Assembly: GCA_945878865.1 (NCBI GenBank)
Contig: CAMCUD010000003.1
Location: 124,001-188,000, forward strand
DNA: 64,000 nucleotides
Direction: 5' to 3'
Source: Bifidobacterium breve
Lineage (GTDB): Bacteria > Actinomycetota > Thermoleophilia > Solirubrobacterales > Solirubrobacteraceae
Shown: positions 33,716 through 41,854 of the stretch, in pieces
How the letters are laid out: each line of letters begins with the position of its first letter
How positions within the stretch are numbered: the stretch's first letter is position 1
Program-made: the position numbers and the translations under genes
The notes under the pieces: model-generated
Database searches by the model: none
The model's input: the letters and a program-made list of their open reading frames with translations, nothing else
Told to the model about the DNA's origin: nothing

Positions 33716-34651
33716 ATGAGAGTCGACGCGCACGCGCATGTCCTGCCGGCGCGCTACCGCGCCGCGCTGCGCGCGGCGGGCGTCAGGGCGCCGGGCGGCC
33801 TGCCATTCCCGCGGTGGTCTGAGCGCGCGGCGCTCGGGTTCATGCGGCGGTACGGCATCCGCGCGCAGGTCGTCAGCATCTCCGACCCAGGCGTCGAGTT
33901 CCTGCCCGTGGGCGAGTCGGTCGCGCTGGCGCAACGCCTGAACGAGGACCTCGGCGACCTCGTGCGGCGATCGCCCGACCGGTTCGCGGCGCTGGCGGTG
34001 CTGCCGTTGCGCGACATGGAGGCGAGCGTGCGCGAGGTCGGACGGGCGTTGGACGACCTCGGGCTCGACGGCGTGTCGATCCTGAGCAACGTCGAGGGTC
34101 GCTACCCGGGCGATCCCGGGTTTCGTCTGCTGCTGGAGGAGCTCGACCGCCGGTCGGCGTACGTCTTCGTGCACCCGACGGTCACGCCGCCTGGCCAGAC
34201 GCCGCGGGGCGTGCTGCCCGCACCGATCGTCGAGTTCCCCTGCGAGACGACGAGAGTCGTCCTGAGCCTGCTGCGCTCCGGGGCCCTGGAGGCCTATCCG
34301 CGGATCCGCTGGCAGTTCGCGCACGCGGGAGGGCTGGTCCCCGCGCTGGTCGATCGCCTGCGCCGCGACCTCCCGACCGATCCGCGGCCGTGGCTCGGCC
34401 GCGCGCGGTACGACACAGCGCTGTCGGCGACGCCCTAGGCGCTCGCCGGACTCCGCGACTTCGTGACGCCGGAACGGCTCATGTTCGCCACCGACTGGCC
34501 GTTCTCCTCGACGCTGTTCCTCCTCGCCGGTGACCCGCAGCCCGAGCTGCGCCGCAGCGTTCCGGGTCCGGAGCTGCCCGGCGTGCTGGCGCAGAACATC
34601 CTGGCTGAGCTGCCCAGGCTCCGGCGCGCGATCGAGGCGGCTGATGGCTGA
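33716..34651 (+). pseudogene. Amidohydrolase (ACMSD-like) interrupted by an in-frame TAG
   Basis: The frame opens at ATG 33716 with DAHAHV, shows VHPT and FAHAGG (His203), and meets TAG at 34436-34438 (codon 241) after YDTALSATP. The same frame then continues without a further stop to 34651 as ALAGLRDFVTPERLMFATDWPF and so on. The TDWP Asp260, an essential metal/catalytic residue of the family, lies after the stop. Whole length without the stop would be about 311 aa, normal for the family. GTG at 34463 could reinitiate a 62-residue tail. A one-base change from GAG or CAG explains it; sequencing error or true decay cannot be told apart. Confidence 0.85.
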
Positions 34652-35687
34652 CCTGCGCATGACCCGCAAGGGGCTGCTGAGCGGCACCGCGGTCGCGGCC
34701 GGACATCTCATGCTCGCGTCGCGGGCGGCCGCGGAGGCGCAGATGCCGTCCGTCGCCGGGCCCGTGGTCGACGCGCACGGCCACGCGATCACCCCCGCCA
34801 TCGAGCGTCTGCTCGCGGACCGGGGGAGCCGGGAGCTCGACGGACGTGACCTGCCCGCGTGGGACGTCGCGGCGGCACTGGACTTCCAGGCGAGGCAGGG
34901 CATCCGGCTGCAGCTGCTCGTCACCCCGGACCCCGGCCTCGCGCTCGCGCCCGCGGATGAGCACCCAGCGGTCGCCGCTGCGGTCAACGACGACCTCGCT
35001 GCCGTGGTCGACGCGGCGCCGGGACGCTTTGGCGCGCTGGCGGTCCTGCCGCTGTCCGCCGGGCCCGGCGCCGCGTTGGCCGAGCTCCGGCGCGCGATCG
35101 ACCGCCTCGGCCTCGACGGGGTCGTGCTGCCGACACGCGTCGGTGACCGGCCGCTCGGCGACGCCGGTCAGGGCCGGGTGCTCGCCGAGCTCTCTCGCCG
35201 TCGCCTGCCGGCGCTCGTCCATCCGGTCGCCGCCGCCGCGCGGCCCGACATCCCGGGGGCGCCCGCCGACACCGTCGAGCACGCGTTCGAGCTCGTTCGC
35301 TGCGCCGCAAGCCTCCTGTACTCCGACACGCTGCTGCGCGCACCGCGCCTGCGGCTGGTGCTGGGTTCTGGCGGGGGCGGGTTGCCGTTCGTCGCCGGCC
35401 GGATCGCCATCGCCGATCAGGCGCTGCGCTCGGACCTGTTCGTCCGGCCGCTGCGGCGCCTGACCTTCGACACCGCGCAGTGCACCGACGGCGCCGCCCT
35501 TGCGAGCGTGCGGGCGTTCGTGCGCTCCCCGCGCCAGATCCTCTACGGCAGCGACTGGCCGCTCGTCGACGAGCAGGCGCCGGGAACCTGGCTCGCAGAA
35601 CTGCCGCAGGACGAGCGCGGTATCGCGGGCGCCGCTGCGCTCGAGGCGTTCCCGTCGCTGACGCGGCGCCTGGGCACGGCCGGATGA
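34644..35687 (+). CDS. Second amidohydrolase, exported-type N-terminus, catalytic His missing
   Basis: 347 aa, overlapping the preceding frame by 8 bases. Begins MADLRMTRKGLLSGTAVAAG, a Tat-like leader with RK instead of RR, and a possible cleavage near AAAEAQ. The amidohydrolase core has DAHGHA, VHPV and YGSDWP, like its neighbour, but the FAHAGG block reads VLGSGGGG with Ser242 where the catalytic His should be. It is a diverged tandem copy. It may be an inactive or altered enzyme, or act on the cell surface (inference). Confidence 0.8.
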   Translation: MADLRMTRKGLLSGTAVAAGHLMLASRAAAEAQMPSVAGPVVDAHGHAITPAIERLLADRGSRELDGRDLPAWDVAAALDFQARQGIRLQLLVTPDPGLALAPADEHPAVAAAVNDDLAAVVDAAPGRFGALAVLPLSAGPGAALAELRRAIDRLGLDGVVLPTRVGDRPLGDAGQGRVLAELSRRRLPALVHPVAAAARPDIPGAPADTVEHAFELVRCAASLLYSDTLLRAPRLRLVLGSGGGGLPFVAGRIAIADQALRSDLFVRPLRRLTFDTAQCTDGAALASVRAFVRSPRQILYGSDWPLVDEQAPGTWLAELPQDERGIAGAAALEAFPSLTRRLGTAG

Positions 35688-35700
35688 GCACGGCGGCGGC

Positions 35701-36762
35701 TCAGCTCGGTGCGTCGCGACGGAAGCCGACCGGGGCGGCATGCGCCGGCATCGGGCTCGTCTCCAGGCCGGGCGGCGGATCCATGACGTGGAACCCGGTC
35801 GGTGACGTGTCATTCGGCTCGTCGGGGTGGAACAGGGCGGCGAGCAGCTGGATCTGCCCGCGGCCGACGCCGAGCTCGAACTGGCCGCCGCCGTAGGCGC
35901 CGATGCCGCGCTCGGCCAGCCAGTCGTAGCAGTCGAACAGCGCGCTGACCGGGCCGAACCGCGACGGCTTGACGTTCACGGTCTTCGGTGGAAAGGGCAG
36001 CGACTCGATGTCGGCGATGCTGTGGATCGGCGCGTCCCACGTGATGCGGTCGCGGTGGTCGCGCAGGATCGCGTCCGTCTCGTCGGTGAGCTTCGGATCC
36101 TCGATCCAGGCGTCGGGGAAGTACTGCACGACGCGCCGGTAGAGGTCCGGATCGGCGGGGTTGTCGACGATCGTGCCGGAGTACTGCCCCTTGAGGTCCA
36201 CGCTGTCGACGGCGCCCGTCGCTGCCAGCGCGGCGAACAGGTCGTCGTCCCAGTCCGGTGTGGCGTCGAGCTTGAAGCGCAGGGACGGGTAGCGCTCCAG
36301 GCGCCGCGTGACCGGTTCGGCGGTGGCGGGCTCACCGAGGCGCAGCGAGACGACGTAGGTGATCGGGCGTGGCTCGCGCCCGAGGTGCGCGTGCAGCGAG
36401 GTGCCGGCCTGGCGCAGCGCGAGGTCGAGCGCCGCGGACTCGTATGCCCACCGGCGGTAGTTGCGGCTGACCGGGGTCTCCGGGGTGCCGCCGGGGAAGA
36501 GATCGAGCCCGTCGAGGTGCTCGCTGAAGCTGCGCAACGTCCACGATCCGGAGAGGTCAGGCGCGCCCGCGGCCCACGCGGCCTCATGTTCCTCAGCCTG
36601 GTAGACGACGTCCTCGCCGAGCCCCTCCTCACCGCCGCCGCGCAGGTGCACGATCGTGGACTTGCGCGTGAAGTCGCTGGAGACGTCCTGCTGGCGCGGC
36701 TCGAGCTCGGCCCGCTCGATCTCCAGCGACAGGTCGGCGACCTTCTCCCAGCTCGAGCTCAT
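35701..36762 (-). CDS. Enolase-superfamily protein
   Basis: 353 aa. The N-terminal capping domain is followed by a barrel with RFKLDA (second-strand Lys), VDLKGQYSG and WIEDPKL (metal Asp/Glu), and VNVKPSRFG near the end (Lys on strand 6). This is close to o-succinylbenzoate synthase/mandelate-racemase relatives, but I cannot name the substrate. ATG at 36762 overlaps the xseB stop as ATGA, so it rides in the exonuclease VII operon. Confidence 0.8.
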   Translation of the reverse strand: MSSSWEKVADLSLEIERAELEPRQQDVSSDFTRKSTIVHLRGGGEEGLGEDVVYQAEEHEAAWAAGAPDLSGSWTLRSFSEHLDGLDLFPGGTPETPVSRNYRRWAYESAALDLALRQAGTSLHAHLGREPRPITYVVSLRLGEPATAEPVTRRLERYPSLRFKLDATPDWDDDLFAALAATGAVDSVDLKGQYSGTIVDNPADPDLYRRVVQYFPDAWIEDPKLTDETDAILRDHRDRITWDAPIHSIADIESLPFPPKTVNVKPSRFGPVSALFDCYDWLAERGIGAYGGGQFELGVGRGQIQLLAALFHPDEPNDTSPTGFHVMDPPPGLETSPMPAHAAPVGFRRDAPS

Positions 36763-37007
36763 GGGCGCGCCGCCGTCTCGCCGGCCTCGAGCCGCGCGAC
36801 GAGGTCGTCGAGCCGCAGCTCCTCCAGCCCGCGCCCGACGTCCTCGAGCTCGGCGGCGCAGTACTCGACGAGCTCGCGGCCCTCCTTGACGAGGTCGAGC
36901 GTCTCGCGCAGGCCCGCGTGGCCGGAGTCGAGGCGCTCGATGATCGCCGCGAGCCGGGCGGTCGCGGTCTCGTACGTGCGCGCAGGCTGCTCCACGCCGT
37001 TCATCAT
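36759..37007 (-). CDS. xseB: Exodeoxyribonuclease VII small subunit
   Basis: 82 aa, the normal size. YETATARLAAIIERLDSG and LRETLDLVKEGRELVEYCAAEL are the signature helices of XseB, with the family-typical C-terminal tail. It binds XseA as a multi-copy stalk. Its ATG overlaps the xseA stop by 4 bases. Confidence 0.93.
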   Translation of the reverse strand: MMNGVEQPARTYETATARLAAIIERLDSGHAGLRETLDLVKEGRELVEYCAAELEDVGRGLEELRLDDLVARLEAGETAARP

Positions 37008-38341
37008 TCCACCGGCCGCCGATCGACTTCGTCGCTTCGGACGTCCGCGTGCGCGTGGCCGTCGCCGAAGCGCAGCCGCACCCCGCCGGCGGCGCGAGCC
37101 TGCTCGGCGCTAGTGACGAGGCCGCCGTCGTGATCCTCCACCAGCGCGAAGCCGCGGGCGAGCGTCCGCTCGGGGTCGTGGGCGGCCAGCGCCGCGGCGA
37201 GGCCCTCGAGCTCGCGGGTGCGGCGGGTGCGATCGGCGTCGCCGGCCACCAGCCCACGGCGGTCGAGGGTCCGGGCGGCCGTCAGCGCCGCAGTGCGCTC
37301 GGCGTTCAGCCGTCGCCGACCGGCGGCACGCAGCTCGCGCGTGGTCTGATGCAGCGCGCGGCGGTGGCGCGCGAGGTGCTCGGCGGGCGCGCGGGACAGG
37401 CGGGCCAGGACGCGGGCGCGCTCCACCACGGCGCGGCGGCCGTGGCGGTGCAGGCGCAGGGTGTCGGCGGCCAGGCGTCGGCGCGCGTCGCCGACGTGGA
37501 CGGGCACGGCCTGCTCGGCGGCGTGGGTCGGCGTCGAGCACGCGCACGCGGCGACGTCGTCGATGAGGGTGCGGTCGGTGTGGTGGCCGACGGACGCGAT
37601 CACCGGCACACGCAACAGCGCGACCGTCCGGCAGAGCGTCTCGTCGCTGAACGCGAGGAGGTCGGCGACGGACCCGCCGCCGCGGGCGACGATGATCACG
37701 TCGATCTCGCCGGTCGCGGCAAGGTCGGTCAGCGCCCGCGTGATCGCCGGTGCGGCGTGCCGGTCCTGGACCGGGGCGAACGCCCACACCACGCGGCCCT
37801 CCCACCCGCGGCGGTGCAGGCCGGCGAGGACGTCGTCGCGCGCCTTGCCGCTCTCGCCGGTGACCACGCCGATGGTCCGCGGCAGCACCGGGCGGTGCAG
37901 CGCCTTCTGCGGGGCGAGGAGGCCCTCGGCGTCGAGCACCCGGCGCAGGCGGTCGATCCGCGCGAGCAGGTCGCCTTCCCCGGCGATCCGGAGCTGCGTG
38001 ACGGCGAAGGAGAACGACGGGGAGCTTGCGGCGCTGCCCGGGTAGTAATCCGTGCCTCCGCCGACGACGACCTGTGCGCCGTCGACCAGCGTGCCGGGCG
38101 CCAGCCGCAGCGCGTCGAGGTCGCTCGTCCACATCGAGCACGGCACGGCGCCGCGCTCGTCGCGCAGCTCGAAGTACGCGCGGGCGCGGGCCCGGCGGAA
38201 GTTCGAGACCTCGCCGACGAGCTGCACGCGCGCGAAGCCCCGCAGCCGGTCGCGCAGCCGGTGCGCGTACTCGCCGACCGCGTAGGGGCCGGGCAGCGTC
38301 GAGTCGGGGATCGCGTCAGGTCGCGCGCCCGGCTCGGGCAT
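37004..38341 (-). CDS. xseA: Exodeoxyribonuclease VII large subunit
   Basis: 445 aa. The N-terminal OB fold (VQLVGEVSNFRRARARAYF) precedes the catalytic domain with GVVTGESGKARDDV, DVIIVARGGGSVADLLAF and VIASVGHHTDRTLID. A long charged coiled coil follows, then the terminal VEDHDGGLVT. The enzyme degrades single-stranded DNA from both ends. It is followed without gap by xseB and the enolase-like gene. Confidence 0.94.
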   Translation of the reverse strand: MPEPGARPDAIPDSTLPGPYAVGEYAHRLRDRLRGFARVQLVGEVSNFRRARARAYFELRDERGAVPCSMWTSDLDALRLAPGTLVDGAQVVVGGGTDYYPGSAASSPSFSFAVTQLRIAGEGDLLARIDRLRRVLDAEGLLAPQKALHRPVLPRTIGVVTGESGKARDDVLAGLHRRGWEGRVVWAFAPVQDRHAAPAITRALTDLAATGEIDVIIVARGGGSVADLLAFSDETLCRTVALLRVPVIASVGHHTDRTLIDDVAACACSTPTHAAEQAVPVHVGDARRRLAADTLRLHRHGRRAVVERARVLARLSRAPAEHLARHRRALHQTTRELRAAGRRRLNAERTAALTAARTLDRRGLVAGDADRTRRTRELEGLAAALAAHDPERTLARGFALVEDHDGGLVTSAEQARAAGGVRLRFGDGHAHADVRSDEVDRRPVE

Positions 38342-38343
38342 CG

Positions 38344-38625
38344 TCAGAAGCGCGGGTCGGTGACCGAGCGCAGGGGCGGCAGCCCCGCTTCGGCCTGGTG
38401 GCCGCGCACCTCGCCGGTGAGGCCGAGCTCGGTCAGTCGCGCGATCTCCGCCTCGCCCTCGATCCGGGCCGGGTCGTCGGCGGGCAGGCCGGCGATGAGG
38501 CGCTCGATGCGGTTGCGCAGCTGCAGCGCGAAGTGGGGCGTCGACGCGCCCATGAGCTGGCGCACGTCGTCGACGGTGACGCGGTGCTCGGAGGTGGTGC
38601 GCTCGGGGATCTCGGCTTCACTCAT
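38344..38625 (-). CDS. Small conserved hypothetical protein
   Basis: 93 aa. No family is recognised. It contains RVTVDDVRQLMGASTPHFALQL, then RIERLIAGLPADDPARIEGEAEI, an all-helical pattern without membrane segments. It begins 4 bases inside the end of the cell-wall-binding lipoprotein gene and ends 2 bases before xseA. The operon position suggests cotranscription with both; function unknown. Confidence 0.75.
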   Translation of the reverse strand: MSEAEIPERTTSEHRVTVDDVRQLMGASTPHFALQLRNRIERLIAGLPADDPARIEGEAEIARLTELGLTGEVRGHQAEAGLPPLRSVTDPRF

Positions 38626-39929
38626 GGCGTCGTGGTGGTGGTCGGCGGGGTGGTGGAGAGCTGCGTCGACGTCGTCGTGGCGGTGGGCGTGGTCGCGGTG
38701 GTCGCCTGCGGCGTCGTGGCGGTCTGCGTCTGCCCCGGCGTCGTCGACGTGCCCTGCGCGCCCTTCTGCACGGGCGAGATCTCGAGCAGGTCGTCGATCT
38801 GCGCCTGCAGGGCCGCGGAGACGGCAGCGTCGTCGCCCGCGATCCAGGCGTGATTGTAGACCCCGCGCACGGGGTCCTCCTCGTAGCCGGGCTGGATGTC
38901 GAGCAGGAACTCGCGCACGGGGGCGGGGAGCGTCCCTGCGGCGTCGAGCAGCAGGAGTGGCCCGTAGGTGCCCGCGGCGGACAGCGGCGCCGCCGCGCCG
39001 GCGTTCAGCGGCGTGTCCGAGCGGGTGAAGACGAGGCCGTGCCCGGGGTCGTTCACGCCCCAGCCGAAGTCGTCGTCGGAGAAGCGGGCGAAGGCGATCG
39101 CGTTCTCGACGGGGGTGGACCCGTCGATGCGGGTGACGTCGCCGAGGTTCTTCAGCGTCTTCTCGACCTGCGCGCTGATCGCGGCGGTGGGGCCGAGGAG
39201 GAAGATCTTCGGGTTGTTGCGGCTGCGCAGCGCGGTGGTGGTGGGCCCAGGCACCGCGGTGCGCCCGACGAAGAGGATCGGATCCCCGGACTTCGCCGCC
39301 CACGCGGCGGCCGGCATGGAGAACGCGGGGTCGTCTGCGCTGACGACCACGACGCGCCGCGACGGGGTCCCACGCGTGCTCGTGAGGAAGCTGTCGATCG
39401 CCGCCGCGGTGGCGGCCGGGCTGGCGGCGGTGATGTCGGTGGGCCGCAGGTTGCCCGGGCGCGGGGTGGTGCCGACGCGGATCACCTGGGCGCCGCGGGC
39501 GTCCTTCGCGCCCGCGGGCGCGAGCGCCTTGAGCGCCTGGGCGCTCACGCCGGGAAGCTCGTCGGGGTCGGTGAGCAGCATCGGCGCCCCGAGCGGCGGG
39601 CCCATGAGCGAGCTGGCGGCGAGCGCGGTGCGCCAGTCGCGCTGGTCGACGAGGGCGACGGCGCCGGGCCGGGTACCCGGCGTGGCTGACGGATAGACCG
39701 CGAGGGCGGCGTCCGCGGCGATCGTCGCGGGATCGGCGCCCGGGAGGCGGGTCGTGTTCTTCGTGGCCGCCGAGGGGATCTCGACGGAGGGGTTCTCCTT
39801 GGCCGGGGTCTCGGGCGCGTTGACGTCTGCGGGCTCGATGAACCGGGTGTCGTCGTCGCTGCGACCGCACGCGCCCAGCGCGAGCGCGGCGCACACGGCG
39901 AGCAGGAGGGCGGCCGGACGGCGGGACAC
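38622..39929 (-). CDS. Cell-wall-binding-repeat lipoprotein with Thr-rich tail
   Basis: 435 aa from GTG. The signal ends in the lipobox LGAC (about residue 20). The mature part has repeats of the CW_binding_2 type: RTALAASSLMGPPLGAPMLL, VIRVG, VVVVSADDPAFSMPAAAWA and ILFVG, IFLLG. A C-terminal low-complexity tail of about 50 residues rich in Thr, Pro, Gln and Ala (TTTTTP at the end) is like a wall-spanning or glycosylated linker. Probably anchored to the membrane by lipidation through Lgt. TATGGT at 39943-39938 is a possible -10 eight bases before the start. Confidence 0.85.
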   Translation of the reverse strand: MSRRPAALLLAVCAALALGACGRSDDDTRFIEPADVNAPETPAKENPSVEIPSAATKNTTRLPGADPATIAADAALAVYPSATPGTRPGAVALVDQRDWRTALAASSLMGPPLGAPMLLTDPDELPGVSAQALKALAPAGAKDARGAQVIRVGTTPRPGNLRPTDITAASPAATAAAIDSFLTSTRGTPSRRVVVVSADDPAFSMPAAAWAAKSGDPILFVGRTAVPGPTTTALRSRNNPKIFLLGPTAAISAQVEKTLKNLGDVTRIDGSTPVENAIAFARFSDDDFGWGVNDPGHGLVFTRSDTPLNAGAAAPLSAAGTYGPLLLLDAAGTLPAPVREFLLDIQPGYEEDPVRGVYNHAWIAGDDAAVSAALQAQIDDLLEISPVQKGAQGTSTTPGQTQTATTPQATTATTPTATTTSTQLSTTPPTTTTTP

Positions 39930-39994
39930 GGCCGGGGACCATAACCGGGGGACCCGGCGGGCCGCCCCGGATGGGCCGTTAAGCGGCGATGAAG

Positions 39995-40010
39995 TGTGCG
40001 CTCGCGCACA
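39995..40010. promoter_or_regulatory. Crp-like palindrome
   Basis: TGTGCGCTCGCGCACA is a perfect 16-base palindrome of the form TGTG-N8-CACA, as in cAMP receptor protein sites. Its centre is about 71 bases upstream of the start point implied by the lipoprotein -10 (39943-39938), a classical class I activator position; it is about 200 bases from the wall hydrolase on the other side. A GC-rich palindrome by chance remains possible. Confidence 0.45.
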
Positions 40011-40107
40011 GAGTTACGGGTCCCCGAAGCCGGGGAGCGGCATCGGGGCCGGATCCCCACTTCTCCGGTGGTTGCGGCATAAGTCTGAGCGTCAACGCGC
40101 CAGAGAG

Positions 40108-40142
40108 CGTCAGGGGACTGGGGAAACAGCGGGGACCTGACG
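40108..40142 (+). other. Stem-loop in the long intergenic region
   Basis: CGTCAGG (40108-40114) pairs with CCTGACG (40136-40142), with a G- and A-rich 21-base loop holding GGGGAAACAGCGGGG. It lies in the only gap over 300 bases in the window (39930-40344), upstream of the presumed riboswitch transcript, so it is either DNA-level structure or part of a longer leader. The rest of 40011-40107 contains further GC-rich inverted stretches but no ORF I can support. Confidence 0.35.
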
Positions 40143-40162
40143 AAGACAGGAGCCATAACTGC

Positions 40163-40192
40163 ACCGCAACCGTCATTGCGGTTGTGTAAGGT
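40163..40192 (+). promoter_or_regulatory. Inverted repeat and possible -10 before the riboswitch
   Basis: ACCGCAA and TTGCGGT (40163-40169 and 40176-40182) are inverted repeats around a 6-base loop. TAAGGT (40187-40192) is a possible -10, which would start transcription near 40199, where the riboswitch begins. The repeat then spans roughly -36 to -17 and may bind a regulator. No good -35 hexamer is seen, in keeping with an activated promoter. Confidence 0.4.
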
Positions 40193-40194
40193 GC

Positions 40195-40330
40195 TCGACC
40201 ACACGCCGAGTCCAGAGCAAGAGGCCCTGGACCGGGGGACCCAAGTAGTTGGGGCGAACCCAGGACTGATGTCCTGAGAGCGCAGGCTCTTTCCGCGCTA
40301 GCCCGTCAGCTAACCCCGGAGGCCGACGAA
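40195..40330 (+). promoter_or_regulatory. c-di-AMP riboswitch (ydaO/yuaA type)
   Basis: The leader shows the conserved blocks of this RNA in order: CGCCGAGTCC (40204-40213), GGGGGACCC then TTGGGGCGAAC (to about 40259), a variable hairpin GGACTGATGTCC, CTTTCCGCGC, and GCCCGTCAGCTAACCCCGGA with GGCCGAC at the end. It is followed directly by AAAGAGG, the ribosome binding site of the wall hydrolase. Known members sense cyclic di-AMP and shut off wall-remodelling or osmolyte genes when it is high. Exact borders are estimated. Confidence 0.88.
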
Positions 40331-40344
40331 AGAGGTTGTTGTCC

Positions 40345-40998
40345 GTGCGGGCATTCGCCCCCCTGACGATGGTGCTGACGCTGATTGCCGGGCTGCTGCT
40401 CGTGCCGTCGACGTCTGTCGCCGCCGCCAAGAAGAAGAAGAAGTCCCCCACCGCCATCGAGGCGACCGGGGGCGCGAGCTTCGGTCAGGACAACCCGGAG
40501 TTCACCCAGACCGTCCCGGGCACCGAAGCGGTGCTCCTCGACAGTGGTCTCGCCGCCGCGCCGGCTGACGCGCCCAAGGCCGTCCAGCAGGCCGTGTGGA
40601 CCGCGAACGAGATCATCGGCAAGCCGTACATCTACGGCGGTGGCCACGCGTCGTTCCGCGCTCGCGGCTACGACTGCTCCGGCACCGTCTCCTACGCGCT
40701 GCACGGTGGGGACCTGCTCGACTCGCCGCTGGACTCCAGCTCCTTCATGAAGTGGGGCGCCGCGGGTGAGGGCGAGTGGATCACCGTCTACACGAACCCT
40801 GGTCACGCGTTCGCGGTGATCGCCGGGCTGCGTCTCGACACGAGCGCGGCGGGCGACCCGAGCGGTGCCAAGGGGCCGCGCTGGCGCCCGGCGCTGCGCA
40901 GCACGAAGGGCTTCAAGGCCCGGCATCCCAAGGAGGATCCGGACTTCGGCGCAGCACCTGCCGCGGTGACTGCCGGCGGCGGCGCCACCGCCAAGTAG
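40345..40998 (+). CDS. NlpC/P60-like secreted peptidoglycan hydrolase under riboswitch control
   Basis: 217 aa from GTG 40345, chosen because AAAGAGG lies 9 bases upstream; two TTG codons at 40336 and 40339 are alternatives. Signal peptide (LTMVLTLIAGLLLVPSTSVAAA) then KKKKK. The hydrolase domain holds YIYGGGH, YDCSGTVSYAL with the catalytic Cys, and PGHAFAVIAGLRLD with the His. It lacks SH3 or LysM repeats; the small single domain is typical of riboswitch-controlled actinobacterial wall hydrolases. Confidence 0.87.
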   Translation: MRAFAPLTMVLTLIAGLLLVPSTSVAAAKKKKKSPTAIEATGGASFGQDNPEFTQTVPGTEAVLLDSGLAAAPADAPKAVQQAVWTANEIIGKPYIYGGGHASFRARGYDCSGTVSYALHGGDLLDSPLDSSSFMKWGAAGEGEWITVYTNPGHAFAVIAGLRLDTSAAGDPSGAKGPRWRPALRSTKGFKARHPKEDPDFGAAPAAVTAGGGATAK

Positions 40999-41095
40999 CC
41001 GAGGCGACGCGCATGCGGGCCCCGTGTTGCGGGCCCGCCGAGGTCGCCACGTAGACTCCCGGGTCGAGTCCACCACGACGTTCCCGGGAGGGTGC

Positions 41096-41854
41096 ATGGC
41101 CGGCATGTCCGGGCGCATGTCCACCGTCATCAAGGCGAAGATCTCAAAGCTGCTCGACAAGGCTGAGGATCCCGCCGAGACGCTGGACTACAGCTACCAA
41201 AAGCAGCTCGAGTCGCTCCAGCAGGTCAAGAAGGGCATCGCCGATGTCGTGACCGCGAAGAAGCGCCTGCAGATGCAGCAGGAGAAGCTCCAACAGTCCG
41301 TCGTCAAGCTCGACACGCAGGCGCGCCAGGCGCTGTCCGCGGGCAACGAGGAGCTGGCGCGCGCGGCGCTCGAGCGCAAGCAGCTCGCACAGACCGAGCT
41401 GCAGTCACTCGATCAGCAGGTCGCCGAGCTCGAGGCCCAGCAGCAGAAGCTGACGGACTCCGAGAAGAAGCTGCGCGCCAAGATCGAAGCCTTCCGCACG
41501 AAGAAGGAAGTCATAAAGGCGCAGTACTCCGCCGCCGAGGCGCAGGTCCGCATCAGCGAGGCCGCCACCGGCGTGGGCGAGCAGATGGCCGACGTCGGCC
41601 TGGCGATGCAGCGCGCGGTCGACAAGACCGACGAGATGAAGGCCCGCGCCTCCGCCGTCGAGGAGCTCGAGGCCGCCGGCACGTTCGAGGACCTCACGGC
41701 GCTCGGCAGCGGCGAGGACGACATCGACAAGCAGCTGCGCGAGCTCACCTCCGCCAGCCAGGTCGACGACGAGCTGGCCAAGATGCGCGCCGAGCTCGGC
41801 ACGGGCGGCGGCGACGCCGCGCAGCTCGAGTCCGGCGAGGAGGGCAAGGCGTGA
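41096..41854 (+). CDS. pspA: PspA/IM30 family membrane-stress protein
   Basis: 252 aa, long coiled coil throughout (about 25-210). The N-terminal helix MSGRMSTVIKAKISKLLDKAEDPAETLDYSYQ is the amphipathic membrane-binding helix of PspA/Vipp1. GGGAGG at 41086-41091 precedes the ATG. It coats and repairs the inner membrane under stress. The C-terminus overlaps the PspAA start. No PspF, PspB or PspC gene is near. Confidence 0.93.
   Translation: MAGMSGRMSTVIKAKISKLLDKAEDPAETLDYSYQKQLESLQQVKKGIADVVTAKKRLQMQQEKLQQSVVKLDTQARQALSAGNEELARAALERKQLAQTELQSLDQQVAELEAQQQKLTDSEKKLRAKIEAFRTKKEVIKAQYSAAEAQVRISEAATGVGEQMADVGLAMQRAVDKTDEMKARASAVEELEAAGTFEDLTALGSGEDDIDKQLRELTSASQVDDELAKMRAELGTGGGDAAQLESGEEGKA

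Noticed and set aside
34436-34438. TAG as pyrrolysine codon or programmed readthrough
   Set aside because: No pyl genes or recoding element visible; relatives of this family have a normal amino acid here, so a point mutation or error is simpler.
36759-38341. Separate toxin-antitoxin pair at the xseB/enolase overlap
   Set aside because: The small protein is a clear XseB by sequence and operon position, not an antitoxin.
39989-40189. Reading frame MKCALAHRVTG... in the long gap
   Set aside because: No domain or ribosome binding site, and it crosses palindromic and hairpin elements, so I treat the interval as regulatory.
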